Shown one piece after another: positions 1 through 11,500 of a stretch of DNA of 64,000 nt. Made by a program: the position numbers and the translations under genes. The stretch comes from Petrolisthes cinctipes (Eukaryota; Arthropoda; Malacostraca; Decapoda; Porcellanidae): contig JAWQEG010000290.1 of assembly GCA_033782935.1 (NCBI GenBank), forward strand, positions 1-64,000, in the 5' to 3' direction. The notes beneath the pieces are model-generated. The model was not told the origin of the DNA and did not search any database. It worked only from the letters and a program-made list of their open reading frames with translations. Position 1 is the first letter of the stretch; every line of letters begins with the position of its first letter.

Positions 1-15
1 GTAAAGGTGGGCGTG

Positions 16-64
16 GTGTGTGTGTGTGTGTGTGTGTGTACTATTAGAGAGAGAGAGAGAGAGA
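16..64. repeat. TG then GA microsatellite
   Basis: A (TG)n run at about 16-39 is followed after a few bases by (GA)n at about 46-64; another interrupted GA run lies at 120-160. Open frames across these are low-complexity artefacts. Confidence 0.95.
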
Positions 65-351
65 TTTCTACATCCCCCTTATCTCTTAGCTTGGAAATGT
101 CTGTCAGATTATTTGTTTGGAGAGAGAAAGAGAGAGAGAGAGACAGAGAGAGAGAGACCTATAAACATAATCCGTATATCCGCCTATCTCTCTCGTACGA
201 CCTCCCCCCCCCCTCCCTCCCACACACAGCTCACGTTGAAATAGGTATGGAAAGGAGGTCTGGAATTCAATGCCAGAAAGGGGGTCAAAGAGGAAGGGCG
301 ATCTGTGAGGGGGTCGGGGTGGCGGGGAGGTTAAACGACCCCGGGATGTAG

Positions 352-486
352 TCAGAAAATAGGAGGTTAGTGAGTCCTTCAAATATTGCCACGAAACACC
401 AACAATATTGAAGGAGCTTGTTTCGTGGCATAGTCAGGAGGAATCAGAAGCTACCATGTCTCATACACGATCAGAGGGTCCTTAAC
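352..486. repeat. Palindromic repeat, sub-type D (copy D1)
   Basis: Inverted arms: GTCCTTCAAATATTGCC and GGCATAGTCAGGAGGAATCA flank a centre rich in TTTCGTGGC and its complement. The right end runs into GGGTCCTTAAC, the same end seen at 63325-63456. This sub-type shares the ATTCCTCC...ACTATGCCA core with sub-types A and B. Confidence 0.7.
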
Positions 487-646
487 AGAGGTGACGTGAT
501 GGGATGTGTAATATGTGTTGGTAGGTGTTGCAGGGTAGGGTGTGATATGGAGTATATTACATGGTTGAGTCAACTTGAGTGTGCCGTTTAAAGTGTATTA
601 TTTGTAACTGACAGCTGGCCCACAAGAATCGCTGTGTATTCGAAAA

Positions 647-668
647 TGTGTGTGTGTGTGTGTGTGTA
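647..668. repeat. (TG)n microsatellite
   Basis: About eleven TG dinucleotides in a row. Confidence 0.95.
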
Positions 669-1242
669 GACAAGTGATAGGGTGTGGTCAGAAAAGGTAC
701 AAGACAAGGGTGACCTCAGGAATATAGGTAGGTCCGTGTGTGTGTCTGGCAGAGAGAGATAGAGAGAGATAGATAGGTAGATGGATATTGATTTGAAACC
801 CTAGTTGTGGTATCCGTTTAGTATTTATCACACTTACTCCTGTGTTGGCTCTCAGGCCTTAAACTATCTCCCAAGTGAAACCCTGGAGATTAAAATTAAC
901 TTTAATTGTTTAGTATCGGTTCCATGTGTCACTAACTGTACACTTGGGAATGATAGTCACCCAATTCACAGTATGGAAGTCAGTCTACCTTTAATTGTAT
1001 CAAACAGCAAATTGCATAGTTTTTGTAATATCCACCGTGATAGTTACTGATGCACTGTCCGCAAACTCTTCATAATATTTTCTTCAGTAGACTAGTTACA
1101 TAAGTTTCCTAGAGTACCGTATATGCGTCAGTGTGATAGATTCGTAAAATGGTGTTAATAGAGGCATTTGGGATTCACCATTGTGCGTACCATTAATAAT
1201 AATAATAATAATAATAATGATTTTTTGTGTGTATGTGTTCAG

Positions 1243-1407
1243 CCTGCCGGACAGTACGGGGGACAGTATGGGCCGCAAACAGGGATTGAGCTACACTATC
1301 AACCAGGCTAACCAGCCCGATCTGATAGAACACGTGGCACAGCGACAACAACACCAGCAAAACCAACAGACACACATCCTCACCGACAACAACCAGGACC
1401 AAACAGA
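1243..1407 (+). CDS. APBB: FE65 exon, Gln-rich linker
   Basis: Acceptor TGTGTTCAG ends at 1242; donor GTGAGT starts at 1408. The first base completes a codon begun upstream and two bases are left over at the end. It encodes 54 whole codons, including GRKQGLSYTINQAN and a Gln/His/Asn-rich stretch. It is assigned by its position and by phase match to the next exon; the region before the WW domain is poorly conserved in the family. Confidence 0.75.
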
Positions 1408-2430
1408 GTGAGTACAGTTCATAGTCATTCATGCATAGTTCTACACGCCCGGCCCCATAACCCAACCAGAAGGAGGATTGCTTCTGTCGGTCTAAATGTG
1501 TCGTCCAAAGTACTTTTTCATGGCCAGTCATTGGATTTGCTGGAGACAAGTTGAAACCAATGGGATTCTCGCATAGCCTTTTTGGGCTATATGATAATCT
1601 TTAGGATTGGACTTGAAATATCAGTACCAAGCCAGGCAGAAGGTCATATTGGGTTATAGCAGTGTGGACTAATTGGGTGTAACAGTATTATCACGCCATC
1701 ATCAACACAATGAATGTTCTTGCATATGGCCCAATGTTGCAAGTAGGTCATGCTGGGTACTACCAAGAACCATGTGCAGATTATGTGACCACTGACCAGA
1801 GGAGGCAGTCCTCTTGAGATCCAAAGGGTAAGGAGAGGACATACAGGTGATTACTGCCTCTGTTGGCGGTTGCTGATGGAATGTATGGTTGTGTGTGTCT
1901 GTCTGTTTGTCATTGAGTCTCATATTTTAAGCTGGTGGTGGAATAATTTTTAGTTTGCTAAGACACCTTTGAGTGTGCACATTACAGAGTAAAGAGAGCC
2001 CTAAGTTGGACACATAAATCAATTTTGCAATGACTGGTACGTTTATGTAAGTTGTCAAGTGTGTGTTTATGTGTACGTATATCGTAGGTTTAATAAATAA
2101 TTCTGACTTTACAAGTCATGATGTGTCATGCAATTTTTTTTACTATTGCTGTGTGTGTGTGTGTGTATGCAGTATATAAACACAGTACATGTGCCTCATG
2201 CAATATGTATATCCTGTAAAAAATTGTAATGATAATATTGCTTACTGTATTACTTTGAAAACTGTAATGTTTAAAAGTTACTGAAAAACACATGGAGGGA
2301 TGGAACTATTGTATTGTGAATGACTGAACAGACAGAGGCAGAATCAGTGAGTTAGTGGACCTCAGGGTAAGTGAAAGTGACTGTGAACATGTGGATGTTA
2401 ACCCTGTCTAGGCTGGACTGGACCTGCATC

Positions 2431-2515
<85 letters not shown>

Positions 2516-5500
2516 GGTCATGTTCTACCAGTTTTCAGTACATTACAGGTATTATTAACCTTAGTGTACATGCCTGACCACCGGGAGAGACTTGTGTTGG
2601 GGGTTACAAACTTTCATCTCTTTAATTTCAAGGCCAGGTTTAAAGTGATAAGTTTGATAAAGGTAATTGTTTGGTTATTATTATTTTGATGATTTAGTGG
2701 ATAGCATTAATATATTTTTGTGGTATATTATAAAACAAAATGAATGGATAGTATTACTTATTGTGAGGAAATAATCTGCTTGTCACCGATTCTGTTGCAA
2801 AGAATAGGAACTAATTTTGTGAAATGAGGAGAGAAACTTAACAGCAGATAATAGCTTTACTGAATCCTCGAAAATATGTTACGAGATGATTCCTTATTAG
2901 TAATATTGTGGTAACCTATTTCCTCGGATAGTTCAGAGGAATCAGTAGCCCTCCAATTTACCAAAAAGATGATCTCCCCTCAAGTAACTCTACACTGTCT
3001 ACAGCATTATGAATATTTCCACATCAAAAGTTTTTAATGAATGCTTTATTATTATTATTATTATTATTATGATGTGAGAGGCAGACCTCCGGTTAGATGG
3101 CAGAACAGAGTGGAAGAGTATGTGAGAGAGAGAAACATGAGTGGTAGAGGAGAGCTTGACCAAGTAAGGAGGAAGTGTTGGAACAGGGAAAACTGGACAC
3201 ACTTCTGCTGTGGCCAAACCCTAGTGGGGAGTTCCCGGAGGCATTATTCCGAACTGTATGAGCGTTCGGCCCCTCCCGCGCCAACAACTAGGTTAGGATA
3301 GGTTAGGTCGTCATCTTTCAGGTAAAATGGGCTGGGAAAGACAATGAGACTATTTGAAATAATGTCCTATGGTTAGTTTTATCACTACAACCCAAGTGTA
3401 ATTTTTCAACTTTTTTTTTGCCTTTTGGCACAGGCATGCCTGTGCCGAATGCACATGCAGAACGTAAAAATGCTTCTTGAAGGGAACGAGGTATCAGAGC
3501 TATAGTTATTTTATTAGCAGTAGTAGTAGTATTTATGTTATTAATATTATCTTTACTTATAAACCTCGTATCGAGTATATACAGTAATTATTTGATGTGT
3601 TGGTTCACAGGCGAGGTGAGAAGTGTGTACTTACCCCCGAGGGCGATGGGGAAGGAGGAGGTGGGGTGGACTCTGGGGTGGCCACTGATGGGGGATCCTC
3701 CACCACCTCCTCCTCTACCTCCTCCCACCCGGGTCGACAGTCACCCACCCACATCCCACACATGACTCCTGCCCACACTCAGGTAAGTTTCCACACCTTG
3801 AGATCATCCATAACCCACACAGAGGTACATTGTAGATTGGCAACACTAGGGAGGAAAAAGACACTTGAAGGTGACTGAACAGTAGAGTGTCACATCAATA
3901 CATCATATACCATAGCAAATCTTTAATGTCCTCAGCTAATGTCAATAGGTTATATCTAACTGGTTGGTGTATGACCCAATACATTTTATCAGAATTATTG
4001 ATGTTTTAATCACTTTATAATTATAACATACTTGCTTAATACAGTTCCATGTAGATTAATTATACAGTGTGCTCAAAATATAAATATATGATGGCATCAA
4101 AATAGATCCTACTGTACGAGTATTTAATTAAACTGAAAAGACACCTTTGATACTTAGAGGACTAAATGCATCTGTTGGTTTTTCAGGACTTATATGCCCT
4201 GCCAGTGAAGCGAAGGAGCGGTTCCCAGCATTCCACCCCAACCCACCAACCCTCACCCACCCACACCCATGACCTGGACGACGATGGTGAGGAGAAGACC
4301 GACCCGCCCATAGAGGACACACTTCCCCCGGGCTGGGAGAAACATGAAGGTATTTGGTGTTTATTATAACTTTTGGCGGGTGGTATATTCTGCTGGTAAA
4401 ACTGGAGCAACTGATTTTTCCAAACTATTCCAAGCAACAACACACCATTATTTTTGTTATTCTGGTCCTGTTTCCTAGCATACTTTGGAGGAATTATGGG
4501 GCTTTAAAGTACCAATAGTAATACTACCGTACTGTATCTGCTTAACCAATCTCATGTGTGTCAGTGATGAAATAGTAACCAAACCCTTGCCTTCAGATAA
4601 TGATGGTCCTTACTACTGGCACATCAAGAGTGGCACCATCACCCGTAATCCCCCCCAGGCCTCCACAGCTGCTAACCCCTCTGCTACCGCCAGCCCTGCC
4701 AACACCGCACCTCTCAGAGCTGAACGTCGTAACAAGGATCCCGAGCAGGTAATGTAGTAGTGCAGTGGACAATTTTACCGTAATAATGATAATGATAATA
4801 ATTATTATTATTATAATAATAATAATAATAGAAATAATAATAATAAGTAACTCATTGGACAATTTAACCATTTTGTTCTTCAATTTGTGAATAGTTATTT
4901 TGAAAGTTAACTCAAGAGAATGTATATTATTGTATAGTACTGTACTGTACATTGATAATGACTGCAAAAGATTATCTATTAAATTGAAGGATCACAATGT
5001 TACTGTTATGTTTATTCTTTGTTATCATACTGTATAACGAAGGGAATATGGAGTTATTTTTTGAGCACTCCTAACTATACTGTACCATATTATATGTACA
5101 GTATATTTTTTTGTTGTACTGACTATACCCAGTTTGGATTTACCATCCATATACTGTACTCTGAAAATGAAGAGGTTTGAAATCTATGACTGTGTGTGTG
5201 ATTCCATATACACTGTACAGCATTGTTATGTGTATGAAGGCAAAGCTGCACATAGCCCTGTTGTCCTTCAAAATTACCAAATAGTTAATATGAAACTTCT
5301 GTTAGTATCTATACTGTATATGAATATCACTCCTGATTATCTCTTGTTGTGGTTCCTCTCCTGCAGACCAGTGGCAGTGTGACTCGAAGCAACACTTCCT
5401 CCGCACTCTCTGAACTTTCTGACTCACGCCCCAGGACTGCAGCCGTTGACAATGCCTACAAGTGAGTACCATAGTTTGTTTTGAAGAATGCACTGAAATG

Positions 5501-8500
5501 GAAGTACAGTCATGAGCCATAATGAATATCTTGGTCTTGTTGAAGTTTCGAATCATCTGACGTACCAGTGGATCAGAATTTATGTCTTTGCCCCAACTGA
5601 GACAAAGTTTATGTCCCTCTTTATAAATGCTGGCCCTGATTCCTCCTGACTGTGCCACGAAACAAGCTCCTTCAATAGAGGTGGTGTTTTGTGGCAATAT
5701 TGGAAGGACTCCATTAACACCAATTTCCTGAGTTCATTACAGTCCCCTTAAACTAATCACAACCTCACCCCCCATCAGACGTCGAAGCTACCCAGCAAGA
5801 AGCGACATCAGTGAAGGGTCCAACGGGCGGCCTATAAGGTTCGCTGTTCGCTCCCTAGGGTGGGTGGAGATCGCTGAGGAGGACCTCACCCCCGAACGAT
5901 CCTCAAAGGCCGTCAACCGGTGCATCGTGGACCTCTCAGTGGGACGCAGAGACGTGCTCGACGTGGTTGGATGCTGGGGTGATGTGAGTTGAAGCAGTCT
6001 TCTTGTTGTAGTGTTGATTTTATGTAATGTATGAGCCTTTATTAGATTCTTGTACATGTAATTTCTTTTTTCTATTTTTAAGTGTATTAGCCTTTATCAA
6101 ATTCATGCTTATATAAATCATCATATATCTACATGAAAATTCTCTCTTTTCTTGTTTTAGTGTTTAAACCATTAATCGATTCATGTATATATAAACCATC
6201 ATATACCTACCTGTACAGTACTCTCTTTTATTGTTTTGCTGGGGGATGTATCTATGAATCCTATAAATGGGGGAGTATAATTTGATGCATTTTTCTTAGT
6301 ACTTTTGTTGTTAGGTGGTGGAAAATCAGAAATTATACAGTTCAGGTAGTTCATATTATGAGGATATTTCACTTGACCACACCCACTACTATGTATCTCA
6401 GCAGTGGCCAGTTTAATACTTTTTGTTCATGATATAGTATTTAATAATGATGACTGTGATTGTGAAGTCATTGAGGATTTTCTCACTTTTTTATTATTCA
6501 ATGATTTTCTCACTCTTTATTATAGGAGAAGGATTTACTTTGTACAGGTACAGTAGTGATGATGACAGCTATTGTGAAACTTTAAAACTGATTAATTATT
6601 GATGATTTTCTCACTGTTTTCATCATAGGGAAAGGACCTATTTATGGACCTGGACGAGGGGTCGCTAAAACTGGTGGATCCAGAAAACCTGACAGTCCTC
6701 AACACCCAACCCATCCACACCATCCGGGTCTGGGGTGTGGGACGTGACAACGGAAGGTCCGTATGTCTTAGTATTGTACTAAGTTGGTTTTTTATGTATA
6801 TTATTGCCCGGGGTGTGAGTCTTATTATTGTACTGCGTTGTATTTTATCTATATTATTGCCCGGAGTGTGGGTCGCAATAATGGAAAGGTCCGTCTCTCC
6901 TTTTATTGAACTCAGTTGTTTTCTTATCTGTATTATTGGCCTGGGTGTGGGTTGCAATAATGGAAAGGTCTGTCTGTCTTATTATTGTTCTATGTTGTTT
7001 CCTTATCTTTATATTGTCCTCTGTTTGTCTATATTTCTTTTACTATCTTGTTTTGCAACGTGTGTTACTACCCTTTGCCTCTCTGTCTATGTTTCTCTGT
7101 CTACTTCTACTCTCTTGTTTTTTTATTCTACATTTTTGCTGTCTGTCTGTCTGTCTACTGTGCTACTCTTGTTTAGTTTGTCTCCCTATAATTTTACATT
7201 TCAACTTTCTTCAGTTTTTTGTTTTTCGTTGATGAAAGGTATTCTCACTTGATGGTAAATTGGAAGGATACTAATTCTTCCAAACTATGCCACAAAACAG
7301 ATCCCCTATTAATAACACTGGTATAGTTTGGAGAAATAAGTACAGTAGCCCTCCAATTCTCCAACAAGCCTTTCCCCATTAACCAGGTCTGTGATAATTA
7401 ACCTTCCTTGTGCCATCCTACCACTCCCATCCCTGTTTTCCCCTCTCTTGTCTCTATGTGTTGTCGATTAAATGCCATGTTGTCAGGTGTTTCTGTGTCC
7501 TCCCCCATCTCCTGTCTCGGTCCCATTTTGTGTGTGTACAGTTAAAGACCATAATTTTTGTTTACCCATGAGGCAAAAGATAGATTAAAGGAATTGTAAG
7601 AAAAGTTTGGAAACAATTTACTGTAATCTGATGGTGCTTTCCCAAGACTTTTTGGGAAATCACTTACTGTAGACCCTCAATATAAAATCAATAAAGACTT
7701 TTATCTACCACTTCATTTTACACTCGGTCCCTCAATGAAGATCACTAAATATTTTTCCAGGCTCCCATTTTTCATTACCATACAGACTAAGCTATTTTCT
7801 GAGTCTGTGTCAAAAGGATAGAGCTAAATTTAATCATCATAATTATATTGCGGGCCTAATCTTTACTATGAGGTGAATTTACACCTCTAAAATTATGATG
7901 ACCAACCAGTATTAAATGTGTTGATCTGTCAGTTCGTGATTTGTATCTCTTTATCTTGTGTCTTTTGTTCCAATATGTTTTGCCTCCTCTGTAATTTCCT
8001 CTCTTCTGTGGTTTTGTTGTTGCATCAATATGAATGATAGATTTCATAGTTATATTTAGTGTTGTTCATAATCTAAAGATAATGTATGATATTAGTGCAA
8101 AGATACATTAGTGAGTGAGTGGGCTGTTAATGTAGTGTGTTTGCAATGGGTTGGTTGGTTGGTTGGTTGGTAGTGAGAAGTGATGGTAGCCTAAAATTCT
8201 CTACTTGTTTGTTCTCTAATTAATAGAAAATATCCACAGTCAATATCATTAGGTTGCATGTGATTAGCTCCTGTGAGACTCCCTGTGAGATGAGCTTCAA
8301 CCAGTCGCAGATAGTCTTTGTGATTATTTCTGTGGGCATTTACCTTGAGCTGTAGAAAAACAGACTATAAATTTTGTATATATGAGTACAGTACAATAAT
8401 ATATAAATAAAGAATAAAGGCCGTGTGCAAGAGTATCTGTGGTGTTGACGATGGCATGGCATTGGTACAATCAATGGGTCTTGTTAAGTGTATGGAGTCA

Positions 8501-11500
8501 TTGTACCAGTACCATGCCATTATCAATACCATGAATATTCTTTCTTATGGCCCCTAAGCACCACAGAAAGGGCTAGGATTTTGACTCCACTGGAGATATA
8601 GAGTTTCCCTTTCTTTAATTAAGAAGTGGGTGGCTCCTAAGCTCGGAGTAGATAAATGACAGCAAAATATATAAAGAAGATACAGCATACCCAATGAAAT
8701 GTGGCACTTACATGCACTCCCCCTTTCAAACCCATCAAATTCTCAGCTGCCTTCCCCACAAGTTCTTACATCTTTTACTAAAGTCCCTTCACTTAGACTT
8801 GGTGAGAGGTGCCATGGGTAAGACATTAGTAAGTGCAGGGTTGGGTTGCCCTTGTGTGGCTCTACCGGGAAAAAATGTACATTTAGCATGAAACTAGTAC
8901 ACCTGGATACTTGTATGAAGGCTTGACATTTGGGAACAACTTTGGATGAGAGAAATTTGTGTTCAGACCTCTTTTATATCAGTTGTAGGGGCTAGCATGC
9001 AAATAGATAAAGATTAAAGTGAGCCGACAGAATAAACAATATATACAAGTACTGTACTGTTTTAAAAATTTTTGGTTCTATCCTTTCCTAGGTATCAAGG
9101 TATACCAAACTCATGCTTGTACAACTTTACCTTAGAATGTATATGATATAATTTTGTAGGATAAACAGCATTCAGCCAAGGCCCAAGGATGAGTTCTGAG
9201 GCCAGCTCCTTCTGTGGTGTTTGTCCTTGAACTGCCTAAATTATGAAGTGTGTACAGTATACAAGAAGAGTCATGGGTTAGACAGTGACAGTAATCAGTA
9301 TGATGGCTCCTTGTACTGTTCCATGGTGTACATGGGGTCTGATGAGAACCAAAGACATTACAGCAACTGCCATTGTTGGTCACTGTTATTTCAGTAACCT
9401 TTATTTTGATGGTTCAATATGTTTCTCACATATTGTGCACCAATACTTTTATTATCCACAACACAATAGTATTAATAGAACCAACATATAGTAATGCAGT
9501 AATGGCCAATTTGTCATCATCTAGCCTTTGAGTTATTTACACATGGCAGTAGCAAATCTCCTATGGACTAGAAAATGATGTTGACTGGTATGGTGGTTCC
9601 ATGTACAGTCGCACACACAAATTTGTGATGCATTTTAGTGTTGTCAGTTTGGTGTGTGCTTTGGGTTCAGAGTTTCACAATATCAAAGAGAGGGAGAAAA
9701 AACCTAGCTGGTGTGTGAGGTGGGTGCCAGACAAATGAAGGAGGAGAGGGGGAAGGTGGAGTAGCATGTATTTTTATACATTGGAAATCTGAACCACTGA
9801 CAGACACAGGATTGACAACACTGAGTGTGCTGTGAATATGTGTGCATGACTGTACCATAGTTACTGTGGAGTCATGGTACAGTTACCTCCAGGTGTCTTG
9901 TTGTTCCTAACATTGTCAATCTTCCCATCAATTTTCAAGTCTGAATCTTAAAGGTCTATTTTTTGTATTCAAAGTCATGTTATACCTTCCACTCAGCAGT
10001 AATTTTGTCCCTAATTTTATGAGATTGAACATCTCAAAATATATACAATATGACAGAAATGGAAGATTGACAACCCTGGGAGGGAACACAGCACCTAAAG
10101 GTGAAAGTACTGTACAATACAATACTTGTCATTCCCCATGGTCTAGTTTAGCCCATGTCTTTCCTTGCACACGGGCTTGAGTGAGATGAGGTACAGTAGC
10201 TCTAGTGTTCTCACCATGTCTCTCTTCTCCCCCCACTGACTGCCTGCCGGCCTCGTCAACACAGGGAGAGGTAACGAGTGCATGTCGTGTGTGTTACAGA
10301 ATGTTGCATCCCAGCATACATTATAATGACCAGTTGTGATAGTTGATCCATTTAACTGTACAGAACTGTACTTGATTTTTGTTCCTATAAAGCATGCAGA
10401 TGTTGGCTATATACTGTACAAGGATAATCATGGATTATGTGATGACTATGAATGATCCTATGCCTGCATGTGCTGTACTATGTTGTGGGTTGCAACTCTT
10501 TTTGTACAGTACTCCATTCTTTATATATGACAAGAATGTACCAGCTCCCTCATTTAATTTCTTGGATACCAACTTAACTACAACTTATAAACACTGGCAA
10601 GTATGCAAAACATGTCTCTATGATCATATAGTAATTATTAATTAGAATGGAATTGGTGCATTTTGTCAGGATAAGAAAAACAAATGTCACTACTCTATAG
10701 TCAATGTCATCACATGGCCATGATTTCTCTTGCATGTGGCCCCTTGTTGCAATAATTCAGCAGAATATTTTACTTGTTCTGTAGAACTGCATTGACAAAT
10801 TATATGATGTGAATAATATTTAAGGAGTGAATTTCTTCTTGGTGAATTGGAGGGCTACTAATTCCTCCTAACTATTCTGCAAGAAAGAAATTCTCCTTTC
10901 CTTTTATTTTATTCTTTTTTCTCTTTTGTGTACAGTCATCACCTATAGTCCTGTTGCCACTCCTGTCAGATAGTGCTAATTATCCTGTCGGAAAAGGGCA
11001 AAAATCCCATCTGGAGTACATGAATCTTAGGATGGCCTACATCATAGTCTAATCGAAGTAACAAGTACAGTACATTATATCTCATTAATGACACTGAAGG
11101 CCATATATAAGAACATCGGTGATGTTGACGATGTTGTGTTACCGGTACAATGACACCATAAAGTCTATGGAGTCATTTATCTATGGCATAGATAAACAAC
11201 AGAGCCATCGCACCAGTACCACACCATCATCAACACCACAAATTTCTTCCGTATGACTCTGTGTTTGCATATCAGAGGTACAGTATCCAACAGACTGGAG
11301 AGGCGAAAGGACTATTGATGATGAGTGTACATTTGACCAAGCTTATTATGTATTATGTACATGTCCTCACATCTTTAATAAGCTTCTACTGTATTTTGTT
11401 CCACATTCCAGTTCCCCTTTCACTTTTCTATTTCCTTTTTGCTGTCTAAGTACCAAATATCCTATATAGCCTGATACAGTACTAGTTTTTCTCTTTTTTT

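Larger units (their letters stand above)
1..1242. other. Intron or 5' flank upstream of the first visible FE65 exon
   Basis: No exon is supported here. The stretch holds TG and GA microsatellites (16-64, 120-160, 647-668, 745-770), one D-type palindromic repeat (352-486) and an AAT run (1194-1219) just before the splice acceptor at 1241-1242. The first visible exon starts in the middle of a codon, so this is most likely intron and the N-terminal exons lie to the left of the window. Confidence 0.6.
1408..3610. other. FE65 intron with repeats
   Basis: Holds half of a family C inverted repeat (1688-1732), a 79-bp GA run (2434-2512), a B-type palindromic repeat (2863-2985), a TTA run (3046-3070) and a truncated LINE tail (3069-3240, resuming at 3476-3505). 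No exon is supported. Confidence 0.7.

Noticed and set aside
2371..2577. Arg/Glu repeat open frame
   Set aside because: Translation of the 79-bp GA microsatellite.
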